Translations under genes and position numbers: made by a program | Part shown: piece by piece, positions 7,254 to 15,400 of the stretch | How positions within the stretch are numbered: the stretch's first letter is position 1 | Layout: every line of letters starts with the position of its first letter | Assembly: GCA_016840965.1 (NCBI GenBank) | Contig: JAEORI010000238.1 | Location: forward strand, 1-19,156 | DNA from: Candidatus Thorarchaeota archaeon | GTDB taxonomy: Archaea; Asgardarchaeota; Thorarchaeia; Thorarchaeales; Thorarchaeaceae | Reading direction: 5' to 3' | Length of the DNA: 19,156 nucleotides | Notes under the pieces: generated by a model | What the model saw: only the letters and a program-made list of their open reading frames with translations | Databases searched by the model: none | What the model was told of the DNA's origin: nothing

Positions 7254-8963
7254 TTATGTGTGCGTGCCTCGCTTTTCTTTAATGGTAATAATCTCACGTC
7301 TATGCAATTCTGCAAAGACTGTCACTAAAACACTGGGTTGTATCCCAAGTTCTTTTGCTATGTTCATAATAGTCTTTTTTCCATCGACTAGTTTGACAAT
7401 TTTGTCGACACGAGAGTAGAGAGACAATACTTCATCGTCTGGTTCTTTTAGGAGTATTGGAGCGTCATCGGGTCCGATTTTTAGCTCAAAGCGAATAGCA
7501 CCCATTCTATGAAGAAGGTGGATTGCACCCAATGTCATCTCGGGGCCTTTACTAGGAACTAAAAGAGACATTGTCAAGGATCCATCCAGACGGTTCCATA
7601 CAGCTTCAACAAAATCCCTTAGTGGGGCATTTTCAAAACGTTCCCAAAGAAGTGCTCTACTTTGTTTAGGCGCCATTCTTGCAGGAATTGTCTGAGGAGG
7701 GAGTGTTGCAAGCAATTTTAGGGTAAAAGGGGGTGAACGAAAGAGATCAGTTGGGTCATCAACCAAATCAGGTACCTCGTCCATGAAGAGATCAGGAAGG
7801 AATGAGAACTTCTCTCGAAGAGTTTCGACATCTACTCCTGTTCCTGTAATCAGTGTGTAAACATAGTGACCACGTTCAATTGTGATGTAATTCAAATCAC
7901 CAGTTCTAAACACAGAGGTCTCTGTGGGGTTGTTAGGGTCGAATTTGAAGGCTGAGATTGCAGCCACAATATTGGGAGCCATCTCAAGTAATCTTGACCT
8001 TTCTTCATAGTAGTAGCTGTATGCTGCCTCACCAGTTCGACGATCTACTACAAAGAATGCCTGATGACCTACATCTTCCTCCACCGGTGTTTCAATTGTT
8101 GGAACTTTGTCAATCGATGTTTCAATTTCCCATCGCTGATAGGCCAACTCAGGGTGCATGTCCATGAAACCAGCAATAGCCATTGATGAAAGGAGTAAGT
8201 GCGTTGGTTTAGAAGATACATCTGAGCGCTCCAATCCATAGAGGTCCTCATATTCTCGGGCGAGTTCAAGCTGACCATCAGAACCAGGAACAACAATTAA
8301 TTTTGTAGAGGACTCTCCTCGTATTCGCATTACAATCTGTTCCACTTTATCAGCTGTAGGAAGTGGCGGAGATATGACCAAGACAAATAATGAAGCGCTT
8401 GAAAGATTTTCTGACCACTTACCTCGTATAATGTCATCTTGTGAGAGTCGCATTACTTCTACTCCAAATGGACCTATTCGGAGTGGAGCAGAATAAGAAC
8501 GACCTTTTCTACCGCGAGCTTGAATTATCAAATCAACTGCGGTTCCCGGTTTGTCCTCAAAGGAGGGATTCTCACCTGTAATAAAACAAATTCTAATACG
8601 TTCTCTTAAGAGCTCTTCAGCAATCCCTTGGAACTCGTCTTTGAAATCCCTCACTGAAGATTGTCTAATTTCTTTTCTTGACACTTCTTGAATTCTTTTC
8701 ATTCGTTCAATGTCTTCCTGAGGGATAGGTTCAGCATCGGAAATGCCCACGATGATTGTAACCTCACTCACTCTGCAAATGCAAGTACTATGTTCATGAA
8801 TTGTGGTAGTCACGAATTCTCGAGCAGAGTCTTCCTGCATAAGCTGATAGTAAGCCTCAACAACATGTTTGAGAAATTCATCCTCGAATTTCTCTTTACT
8901 AAATGATATGGATGCTAATGCTTTGGATCCTAATAGGTCAAAGAGTATAGCATTTACAATCAT
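7254..8963 (-). CDS. Pseudo-GTPase paralogue (longin-like / degenerate GTPase / longin-like / winged helix)
   Basis: A 569-residue protein collinear with the downstream GTPase protein. Residues 1-110 look longin-like (MIVNAILFDLLGSKALASIS). Residues 122-262 align with the GTPase domain, but each nucleotide motif is lost: P-loop GSGGVGKST becomes GENPSFEDK (130-138), WDFAGQ becomes MRLSQD (171-176), and NKQD becomes PGSD (226-229), keeping only the last Asp. Surrounding strands and helices still match, for example RICFITG with KISFVG and SLFVLVI with DVIFLVT. Residues 300-408 form a second longin-like domain, and about 440-565 a tandem winged helix (LGAIHLLHRMGAIRFELKIGP matches the partner's LGCLQIMNQYEWIDFRVEIGP). 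It is expected to bind no GTP and to act as a partner of the active paralogue. Upstream of the gene is a 78-nt gap after the cytosine methyltransferase gene. Confidence 0.8.
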   Translation of the reverse strand: MIVNAILFDLLGSKALASISFSKEKFEDEFLKHVVEAYYQLMQEDSAREFVTTTIHEHSTCICRVSEVTIIVGISDAEPIPQEDIERMKRIQEVSRKEIRQSSVRDFKDEFQGIAEELLRERIRICFITGENPSFEDKPGTAVDLIIQARGRKGRSYSAPLRIGPFGVEVMRLSQDDIIRGKWSENLSSASLFVLVISPPLPTADKVEQIVMRIRGESSTKLIVVPGSDGQLELAREYEDLYGLERSDVSSKPTHLLLSSMAIAGFMDMHPELAYQRWEIETSIDKVPTIETPVEEDVGHQAFFVVDRRTGEAAYSYYYEERSRLLEMAPNIVAAISAFKFDPNNPTETSVFRTGDLNYITIERGHYVYTLITGTGVDVETLREKFSFLPDLFMDEVPDLVDDPTDLFRSPPFTLKLLATLPPQTIPARMAPKQSRALLWERFENAPLRDFVEAVWNRLDGSLTMSLLVPSKGPEMTLGAIHLLHRMGAIRFELKIGPDDAPILLKEPDDEVLSLYSRVDKIVKLVDGKKTIMNIAKELGIQPSVLVTVFAELHRREIITIKEKRGTHT

Positions 8964-9041
8964 ATCAGGAACATCCTATTACAATCAGTAGGAAGTAACA
9001 TATGCTCTCCAATCGAACTTGTCATATTTCACTAATCAACC

Positions 9042-10319
9042 TTACTTGGTTCTCTTTATAATGAAATCCTCCAATGTCATCGAATCGCGCATAAGTCTTT
9101 GATAGTCAGTTTTAATCCAGGACAAATCGTATTCAATAGAATCGTCACTACCTCCCAATGAAATCGGAGGTAGATCAGAGATGGCTTCCCAAACATTCAC
9201 AGGGGGAGGTAAGTTGTTAGAACTCCGAATGACATCACTCTTTTTACTTTCTCGAACAATGGGTGCAAAGTAACGTGTTGGTAATTCTTCAATAGACGCA
9301 TATCTTGAGCCAATAATGAAAATTCTTCTTCGACGCTGTGGAACACCGTATTCCTCAGCATGCAGATGAAGTGTGACTACCGAATATCCAACATCTTCTA
9401 GTGTCTTTAGGATTATTTCTAAAATCTGCCCATGCTGTATCCATTTCAGTCCTGGAACATTCTCAATAACAACATTATCAGGCATAAGAACACGAACAAA
9501 ATCAAGCATTTGAAAAACAAGATTGTTTCTAGAATCGCATGTATTTCTATTACCAGCAGTTGAGAATCCTTGGCATGGAGGACCACCAATGAGAGAGTTC
9601 AAAGTTCGTCCAGAAAGTATGTTTTCAATGGCTTCAAGAAGAAGACTGGCTTGTTTCTCATGATGGAGGTCAGTTTGAATAACCGCAGAGTTTGGATGGT
9701 TATACTCAAATGTTTTGCACATATTAGAATTATAATCAGATGCAAGAACAATCTCATTTCCAGCTTGCTGAAATCCTTCTGAGAGACCTCCTGCTCCAGA
9801 GAAAAGATCAATGACAAGACCCGGTTTCAAGATTGATGCAACTGCACGAGCCAATAGTGGTGGTACCGCATTTCCTATCTGTTTGTATCTTGAGCTAAGG
9901 CTACCGAGAAAACGAAATTGGTCTGGAAATGATTGTAGACGAGCTGCTTCCCGCATTGAAATCAAACGGTTCTGTTCAGGATGGATGAAGGTGCCATTCC
10001 CAGGACGATTAAAGTAAGTATTAATTGTGTAACTTGGTGATGCATTCTTCAACCTACCATAATATGTTGTTCGTCCACCAGATTCATGGATTTGAACAAG
10101 ACGAGCAGATTTTTGAACAATAGAAGAAGGTATGTTTTTCCAATTCCCTCCTTCCGGAATTGATTGAACCATTTGCATATCGAGCTCACTAAGTGTACCA
10201 CATATATGGTTGTAAAGCAGCTTCGATGCATCGCTTATCTCAGAACCAACTGATGCGAGTGATATAGAGGTCACAGACAATCGGTTTTCTTGTTTGAATG
10301 TAAAATGTTTGTATGACAA
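9042..10319 (-). CDS. Circularly permuted DNA (cytosine-5) methyltransferase
   Basis: It transfers a methyl group from S-adenosylmethionine to carbon 5 of cytosine at a specific DNA site. All key motifs are present in 425 residues, but in permuted order. First comes the part that is normally C-terminal: a target-recognition-like segment (IPEGGNW at 54-60, YYGRLKNASPSYTI at 86-99), motif IX (RLISMREAARLQSFPD, 118-133) and motif X (GNAVPP, 149-154). Then follow motif I (VIDLFSGAGG, 169-178), motif IV with catalytic Cys249 (GGPPCQGFS, 245-253), motif VI (ENV, 286-288) and motif VIII (QRRRRIFIIG, 328-337). M.BssHII is a known example of this order. The start is a TTG at 10319, 8 nt after the stop of the adenine methyltransferase gene; no ATG or GTG lies upstream in frame. 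Both genes form one operon. Confidence 0.92.
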   Translation of the reverse strand: MSYKHFTFKQENRLSVTSISLASVGSEISDASKLLYNHICGTLSELDMQMVQSIPEGGNWKNIPSSIVQKSARLVQIHESGGRTTYYGRLKNASPSYTINTYFNRPGNGTFIHPEQNRLISMREAARLQSFPDQFRFLGSLSSRYKQIGNAVPPLLARAVASILKPGLVIDLFSGAGGLSEGFQQAGNEIVLASDYNSNMCKTFEYNHPNSAVIQTDLHHEKQASLLLEAIENILSGRTLNSLIGGPPCQGFSTAGNRNTCDSRNNLVFQMLDFVRVLMPDNVVIENVPGLKWIQHGQILEIILKTLEDVGYSVVTLHLHAEEYGVPQRRRRIFIIGSRYASIEELPTRYFAPIVRESKKSDVIRSSNNLPPPVNVWEAISDLPPISLGGSDDSIEYDLSWIKTDYQRLMRDSMTLEDFIIKRTK

Positions 10320-10327
10320 TGTAGATT

Positions 10328-12538
10328 TCAGTGAATTAAATCCCGTAACTCAGCTAATATTTGAGTAGATTCTTTCTTGGGAGTGAAGCGCATCTTCAAA
10401 ACATCCTTTGACTCTTTCATGGAAAAGCCATATAATGCAAAAACGAGAGCTTCAATTAAAGGCATGTTTTCTTTTGATTCTATTTTCCTAACTTCATCGA
10501 TAAGTAGTGAACTGAAATTCAAAGATTCACATGATTCAATCTCTGCTATTGGAAGTTGCAATAATTCACGAGTAGAAACATGATTGTTCGTGTTTGTTAG
10601 GTTAAACCTCCAGTTCATCAACTCGGAATTCAATATACTGAGGAGACGCAAACTACGAGAGTTGTTAGAACTATCAATATCCAATATGTAATTACATGAA
10701 TTTGCTAAAGCAACATTATTAGGGACAAGAGCGAATTTCAGTCGCCATCTCTGTGTCCTGTTTGAAACTTGTTGCCCAACAATTCTGTGTTGGTTGATGT
10801 GTTCTATTCGCTTTGATTTACCAAGCTCATGCTTTAACCGCTTAATATCAACATACTCAATCTGTTCTTTTTTCCGATCAACAAATGAAAATCGTGAGAT
10901 ATCTGAACCACGTATTAAGCGGAAATTCGTTGGCTTAGACATTATACACTCACGATTCAATGTAAGATCCAATTCACCCCGATGCACAGACAGATAATCC
11001 AATTCAGCCACTGTAGGATGTTTATGCATTTTAGAAACTAATTTCCATCCTACTTTGTCCACCTGAGGAATAGAGAGTAATGGGCCAGCAGTTCGTTCTA
11101 TTTGGTCAGCAGGAATATGTATGGGCTTGTAAGAATTAACATCGATGATGTCATGAAGGCCGAATCGAGCCATTATCGATTTTGTATGTCCACCTCGTTC
11201 CAAGGTCATGACAGTAACAGACTGGGTAACACCATCGAATAATCGGGAAGTTTCAGGAAAATCATCAATTGTCAAGAGTATGTTCTCTTCGAGAATCGTC
11301 TTCCTCAGCGGATATGAAGAAAGATCGCCTAGGATTGTTGAAGGAACTATAAAACCGATTCTACTACCTTCGCTTGTTAACTGAAGAGCTCGTTCAATAA
11401 ACAATCTGTGAATGTCAATTGTGTATTTACTACTCAGATTGTAATCACCTGAATTTCTGAAATAAAGAATATCCTCATTCATTCGCTCCTTATGTTTTGA
11501 ATAATTGTCCATGTGTATTTCACGTTCTCCAGTAAGGAGGCGCTCTCTGAGGAACTCAGAAAGGTTTGCCTTCAAGCGTTCATATGGAGGATTCATCACT
11601 ATGAAGTCAAATCCGCCATCCTCCATGATATTACTGAATTCATCGTACCACTCAAAGGGTGAACGAGAGGATGGATCCTCGAAGAACCCTTCGTGATTCG
11701 CAGTTCCGGCTAATCCTTTTAGTGAAATAAGAGAGTTCCCTCGCTTCAATGTCTTACCTAGTACTGAGTTACCCAGTTCTTCAGAATTAGTATGTGAGAG
11801 TAGACGCATTGAAACATCAGTCACTTCAAGAGCACCTGAATCAATATCTACTCCGAACATATTTTCCTGAATAGTTTGTCTGTAGTTTAGAACACCTGCC
11901 TCATCAAGCTCTGACTGACTTGTACCATGTTCAAGAGCATTATCAATCCCTTTCTTCAATGCTCGATCAAATGCATACACTGCAGAAACAAGAAATACTC
12001 CAGTTCCGCAAGCTGGGTCCAGAGTTTTTAGTGCGAGAATATTTTTCAACGCTGAAAGACCTTTGCTTGAGGCAAGCTCAGCCAATTTTTCTAGTTTAGG
12101 AGATATGGTCAATGATACGATATAATCAGCCAACCATGGAGGTGTGTAGAAAGCACCCAAGGGTTTCTGATATGTTCCCCGATTATAACTGAGAGGGAGA
12201 ACATAGCATCCAATAGCATGTATCAAACCAAGAAGAGTAGCAAGATCCTCTGAGGATAGGTTCTCAGGAATTGGATATCTAAAAGTTTCCAGGACCTCGT
12301 GTGCAAGATTATTGATGTATTTCGGGATAATACCTACTCTTTCTGCTTCGTAGGAGAGCTTGGAAAAAAAGTAAGTTTCATCCAATTGTCTTGAGGCCAT
12401 CACAAATGTAAGTCCAGCTAGTCTTGTTGCTTCAGAAATCTCAAGCGGCTTGTATGCTGTTTGTGAGATGCTACTGCGAAGAGTTTTATGGAGACCACTT
12501 ATAATCGACCATGCTACTTCATTGAGGCTTGGTCTCAC
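10328..12538 (-). CDS. N6-adenine DNA methyltransferase, Eco57I/TaqI type with C-terminal recognition domain
   Basis: A gamma-type adenine methyltransferase of 736 residues. Motif X-like GAFYTPPWLADYIV (128-141) is followed by motif I LDPACGTGVFL (173-183), an acidic FGVDID (228-233) and catalytic motif IV NPPY (316-319). Residues about 480-690 resemble a TaqI-like target recognition domain (LIRGSDISRF, then RIVGQQVSNRTQRW, VPNNVALANS, and STRELLQLPI). The first ~120 residues are helical and show no PD-ExK nuclease motif, so this is not an obvious type IIG restriction-modification fusion. The start is a GTG at 12538, preceded by GAGGA about 8 nt upstream. It is the first gene of a two-gene methyltransferase operon and is divergent from a GNAT gene. 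No restriction endonuclease lies beside it. Confidence 0.9.
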   Translation of the reverse strand: MRPSLNEVAWSIISGLHKTLRSSISQTAYKPLEISEATRLAGLTFVMASRQLDETYFFSKLSYEAERVGIIPKYINNLAHEVLETFRYPIPENLSSEDLATLLGLIHAIGCYVLPLSYNRGTYQKPLGAFYTPPWLADYIVSLTISPKLEKLAELASSKGLSALKNILALKTLDPACGTGVFLVSAVYAFDRALKKGIDNALEHGTSQSELDEAGVLNYRQTIQENMFGVDIDSGALEVTDVSMRLLSHTNSEELGNSVLGKTLKRGNSLISLKGLAGTANHEGFFEDPSSRSPFEWYDEFSNIMEDGGFDFIVMNPPYERLKANLSEFLRERLLTGEREIHMDNYSKHKERMNEDILYFRNSGDYNLSSKYTIDIHRLFIERALQLTSEGSRIGFIVPSTILGDLSSYPLRKTILEENILLTIDDFPETSRLFDGVTQSVTVMTLERGGHTKSIMARFGLHDIIDVNSYKPIHIPADQIERTAGPLLSIPQVDKVGWKLVSKMHKHPTVAELDYLSVHRGELDLTLNRECIMSKPTNFRLIRGSDISRFSFVDRKKEQIEYVDIKRLKHELGKSKRIEHINQHRIVGQQVSNRTQRWRLKFALVPNNVALANSCNYILDIDSSNNSRSLRLLSILNSELMNWRFNLTNTNNHVSTRELLQLPIAEIESCESLNFSSLLIDEVRKIESKENMPLIEALVFALYGFSMKESKDVLKMRFTPKKESTQILAELRDLIH

Positions 12539-12664
12539 AGCAAAATCCTCAGTTAATCAGAGTATATGTGTCACAAAGATGTTTTGATTTAGTGTCTATA
12601 TCGGATTTGCTTTTTCTTTTACAAAAGTCTGAATATTTTAGGAAGTAATGATTCTTAATTAGAT
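12539..12664. promoter_or_regulatory. Divergent promoter region, methyltransferase operon and GNAT gene
   Basis: This 126-nt AT-rich gap separates two divergent genes. For the plus-strand GNAT gene, AATATTTTA at 12632-12640 is a TATA-like box centred about 29 nt before the ATG at 12665, which suggests a leaderless or nearly leaderless message. For the minus-strand operon, CATATACT (plus-strand 12562-12569) is a weaker candidate about 27 nt before the GTG at 12538, which also has a GAGGA ribosome binding site. No convincing operator repeat was seen. Confidence 0.4.
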
Positions 12665-13420
12665 ATGGTAAGTGAAAGTGAGATTGCCAAGCTAGAACTT
12701 GTAGCTTCATATTGCTGGCCTGCTAGAGAGATTGTGAAGTATAAAGGATGGATAATCCATTGGAATGATGGGATCACATGGAGAGCAAACAGTGTTCTGC
12801 CAAATGAGTGGGTAGGCAATGTCGATGTTGAAACAGTTGTGGATTACATAATTGACCTATACAAGGAAAAGAACACTCTGCCAGCATTTAAAATAACTCA
12901 TGCAAGTAAACCAAAAGGACTTGATGAGTTACTAGAAACAAAAGGCTTCGTACGGCGAATGGTCACGCATGTGCAAACAGTGCCAATTGAAGAAATATCG
13001 TGTCTAGACCCGCATTTGCCAGTTGATCTTTTCAAAGTCACTGATGAATCTCTTAACATTCTATTGCACCGGTCAGAGATGGAGGAAAAAGCAATAGATG
13101 TAAGAAAAGAGATTATCAAAAGAATTGCAGGTGCAAAGAATGTTGCTAGAGTCCTACAACATGGGAGTATAGCAGGGGTAGGACTTGGAGTTGTTGAAGC
13201 AGAATGGCTTGGTCTGTTCTCCATAAGAACTATGGCAGAGTTTAGACGAAAGGGAGTTGCATGGTCAGTGAACTGTGCTTTGGCAATGTGGGGAGAAGAC
13301 CATGGAGCAAAACGAATTTTCCTTCAGGTTGAGGAAGAGAATATACCGGCTCTGAAACTCTATGAATCAATGGGTTTCAAGTCATTTTACTCATATTGGT
13401 ATCGGATTCTTGAGAAATAA
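12665..13420 (+). CDS. GNAT family N-acetyltransferase
   Basis: A 251-residue protein with an N-terminal region ending in RANSVLP (40-46), which recurs in one group of GNAT proteins, and a C-terminal GNAT core at about 165-250. The acetyl-CoA pyrophosphate loop is RRKGVA (194-199), in a typical setting of a preceding hydrophobic strand (WLGLFSIRTM) and a following helix (WSVNCALAMW). The end is characteristic: IFLQVEEENIPALKLYESMG (218-237), with Asn226 and the GF at 237-238. The acetylated substrate cannot be told from sequence. It begins with ATG at 12665, faces away from the methyltransferase operon, and is followed by the DJ-1-like surface protein after a 98-nt gap containing a separate promoter. 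Confidence 0.88.
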   Translation: MVSESEIAKLELVASYCWPAREIVKYKGWIIHWNDGITWRANSVLPNEWVGNVDVETVVDYIIDLYKEKNTLPAFKITHASKPKGLDELLETKGFVRRMVTHVQTVPIEEISCLDPHLPVDLFKVTDESLNILLHRSEMEEKAIDVRKEIIKRIAGAKNVARVLQHGSIAGVGLGVVEAEWLGLFSIRTMAEFRRKGVAWSVNCALAMWGEDHGAKRIFLQVEEENIPALKLYESMGFKSFYSYWYRILEK

Positions 13421-13464
13421 TGCAATAGGACTGCTTTAATGATCTACTTAACTAGTTCTTATCC

Positions 13465-13518
13465 ATAGCGCTGAACCTATTCCTAATATACTTGGAATCC
13501 GAGCAATTTTCGATTATC
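13465..13518 (+). promoter_or_regulatory. Promoter of the DJ-1-like gene, conserved with that of its second copy
   Basis: These 54 nt align without gaps to 18520-18573 upstream of the second DJ-1-like gene. The best-kept parts are ATAGCG, TGAACCTAT, CCTAATAT and TTTTCGATT. CCTAATATA is a TATA-like box centred about 33 nt before the ATG at 13519, which predicts a leader of only a few nucleotides. The shared block could be a common promoter with a regulator site, or simply a recent duplication. Confidence 0.5.
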
Positions 13519-14601
13519 ATGAAATGGAATTTCGTCTTGATTTCTGCATTACTAATATTTTCTCTCACTTTCTCAACTCCTACATTAGCATCTACACAAG
13601 ATATTCCAAACCCATCGGATGCCAAAGTCTTAATTTTGGTGGCTAATGGTTTTGGACTAAATTATTTCGATGCAAAAAAGTGTCTAGAGTCATGGGGAGT
13701 CAATGTAACAACCGTTGCATACGCACTTGATTACAATGTAACTGCTTGTCCTAATAGAGAAGAGAAATATACAATTGCAGACCTTTTGTTATCTGAAATG
13801 ACTCCTGAGATGGTCCAGGAATTCGATTGTCTTCTCGTAACTTCAGGAGGCCATTGGGCAGATATGATAGCGGGCGAAACTGTTTTGGAGTTCATTTCAG
13901 ACGCATTTGATCTGGGTTTGATTGTGGCATCCATTTGCACAGGTACTCGTGTTGTTGCTGAAGCTAATGGCATTGTGAATGGTTCGAAAGTAGTTGCATA
14001 TTCATTGAGTGAACCCCAAATGATGATAGCAGGAGCTACAACGGTTTGGGGGGTTGAAGCTGTTGCTGATGGCCAAATAATCACAGGAGGACGTGGAGGA
14101 GGAACAAGTGGAGGTGGTTGGCTTGAAGCACCAACATCCGAGGTCTGCGCCGAAATTGTCAGATATGTCTTAGGATTATCAAGAGTTACCGAATCCACAC
14201 TTACCCCATCACAAGGATCCGCCAGTACCAATTTTGCCCTTAGTATTAATGTTGATAGCTTAAATGAAATATTAGGTGAGATATTATCAACAAGCATCGG
14301 AGAGGTGACCGCGCATGTCTATGGCTTTGGTAATAGAACTCTAGTTGACACCATAGAACTCACCGATGAGAATCATGATGGAACCTACCTGGGACAGTTC
14401 ATAATTTCCAAAGAAGGTGACTATGTTATAGATATCGAGGTAGAAGATAGTAATTCGACCCTTGAGGTAGTAAAAGAAATCGAATCCTTCAGTGTAGGTC
14501 TAGATCCTACCAAACAGATGGATATTGTTCTGGTATATACTCTAACTGGAGGAAGCATTCTCATAGTCATACTAGTGGTTGCGCTGATTAAAAAGAAGTA
14601 G
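13519..14601 (+). CDS. Secreted, membrane-anchored DJ-1/PfpI-like protein (copy 1)
   Basis: A 360-residue protein. Residues 1-24 are a signal peptide (MKWN then a long hydrophobic run ending TPTLAS). Residues 35-222 are a DJ-1/PfpI domain with the nucleophile-elbow Cys140 in ASICTGTRVVAEA (137-149) and the preceding strand EFDCLLVTSGG (101-111). Two active-site positions differ from PfpI: the Glu after the first strand is Gly45 (ANGFGLNYF), and the His after the Cys is Thr141. Residues about 237-328 look like a beta-sandwich domain. A transmembrane helix (336-357) and KKK tail end the protein. Many N-X-S/T sequons fit an extracytoplasmic site. The ATG at 13519 is chosen over a TTG at 13492 because it places the signal peptide at the N-terminus and aligns with copy 2. 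Activity is uncertain: PfpI-type peptidase, deglycase-like or non-catalytic binding. Confidence 0.85.
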   Translation: MKWNFVLISALLIFSLTFSTPTLASTQDIPNPSDAKVLILVANGFGLNYFDAKKCLESWGVNVTTVAYALDYNVTACPNREEKYTIADLLLSEMTPEMVQEFDCLLVTSGGHWADMIAGETVLEFISDAFDLGLIVASICTGTRVVAEANGIVNGSKVVAYSLSEPQMMIAGATTVWGVEAVADGQIITGGRGGGTSGGGWLEAPTSEVCAEIVRYVLGLSRVTESTLTPSQGSASTNFALSINVDSLNEILGEILSTSIGEVTAHVYGFGNRTLVDTIELTDENHDGTYLGQFIISKEGDYVIDIEVEDSNSTLEVVKEIESFSVGLDPTKQMDIVLVYTLTGGSILIVILVVALIKKK

Positions 14602-14605
14602 AAAA

Positions 14606-15382
14606 TTACCAGGTCTTTGGCTTTAGATAGTAAGCTTCCCAGTGCTTTGGATTTGTATAGCCAAGCTTCAAAGCAAGACGATATGAAAGTTCATTTGCCG
14701 CATCCCATTGAGGAACAATCCCATTCTCAAGTGCATGAATAATTAAAGCTGCTGAAGCTACAGTTGCCAGACCTTTCTGTCGATGAATAGGATCGATTGT
14801 GTCAATTTGAATTTCAAACTCATTCGTATAGGGTGTGAATGTTGAAGCCATACATACTACTTCATTTTCAAACTTGATACAATATCCTATGCCCGATTTG
14901 TGGAATGCTTTTGAACTCCCAAAGAAAGTAGGTATATGCATGGCTTTTCTCTTATCCACTCTATTTATCGTTTCAAGATCCATACGCTCTAACCTATATC
15001 CCTCAGGTAGCTGATTTAGAAGATGTCTTAAATATTCAATATCAAGAGATTGAGGAGAAAACAATGTCCGCTCTTGGATTCCTAGCTGTTCACCCCATAA
15101 ATCCCTGATTAGCTGGTTCCACCCTTCATTAGGTGCAATGACCAACTGCAATGGCTCAATCATTTGAATCAGTTCTTTAGCATCACCAATTGTAGAGTCT
15201 CCGGCTACTGCATTAATTATCGCAAGTTGGAGTCTAGCAACTGTTGGTTCTTCGAGCGAGTTCGACCACATATTTCCTCTTCCTTGATCAAGAGCGGGAA
15301 AGATTATAGCACGAGCGCTAGTGTATGAATCGAAAAGTCCGCGAAGTTTGTTTCGGTCTTCATCAAGCCATTCTATTATCAT
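14606..15382 (-). CDS. GNAT family acetyltransferase (second, unrelated type)
   Basis: A 258-residue protein from the ATG at 15382. Residues about 125-255 hold the GNAT core. HRQKGLA (200-206) is the acetyl-CoA loop after the strand FEIQIDTIDP, and PQWDAANELSYRLALKLGYT (224-243) is a C-terminal signature typical of a GNAT subgroup that shares a long N-terminal domain. The N-terminal ~120 residues are mostly helical and likely contribute substrate binding. The first in-frame ATG at 15397 would add five residues, but a TATA-like TTATAAAA lies only 5 nt before it and about 24 nt before the ATG at 15382, so the second ATG is more likely. It shows no close similarity to the GNAT at 12665. Its stop is 4 nt from that of the convergent DJ-1-like gene. 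Confidence 0.82.
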   Translation of the reverse strand: MIIEWLDEDRNKLRGLFDSYTSARAIIFPALDQGRGNMWSNSLEEPTVARLQLAIINAVAGDSTIGDAKELIQMIEPLQLVIAPNEGWNQLIRDLWGEQLGIQERTLFSPQSLDIEYLRHLLNQLPEGYRLERMDLETINRVDKRKAMHIPTFFGSSKAFHKSGIGYCIKFENEVVCMASTFTPYTNEFEIQIDTIDPIHRQKGLATVASAALIIHALENGIVPQWDAANELSYRLALKLGYTNPKHWEAYYLKPKTW

Positions 15383-15400
15383 GTAAAATCTAATCATGCT

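Noticed and set aside
10328..12538. Type IIG restriction-modification fusion
   Set aside because: The ~120 residues ahead of the methyltransferase motifs are too short for, and show no sign of, a PD-ExK nuclease.
13492..13518. TTG at 13492 as the start of the DJ-1-like gene
   Set aside because: It would put nine polar residues before the signal peptide and does not align with copy 2, where conservation of the upstream block runs up to the ATG.
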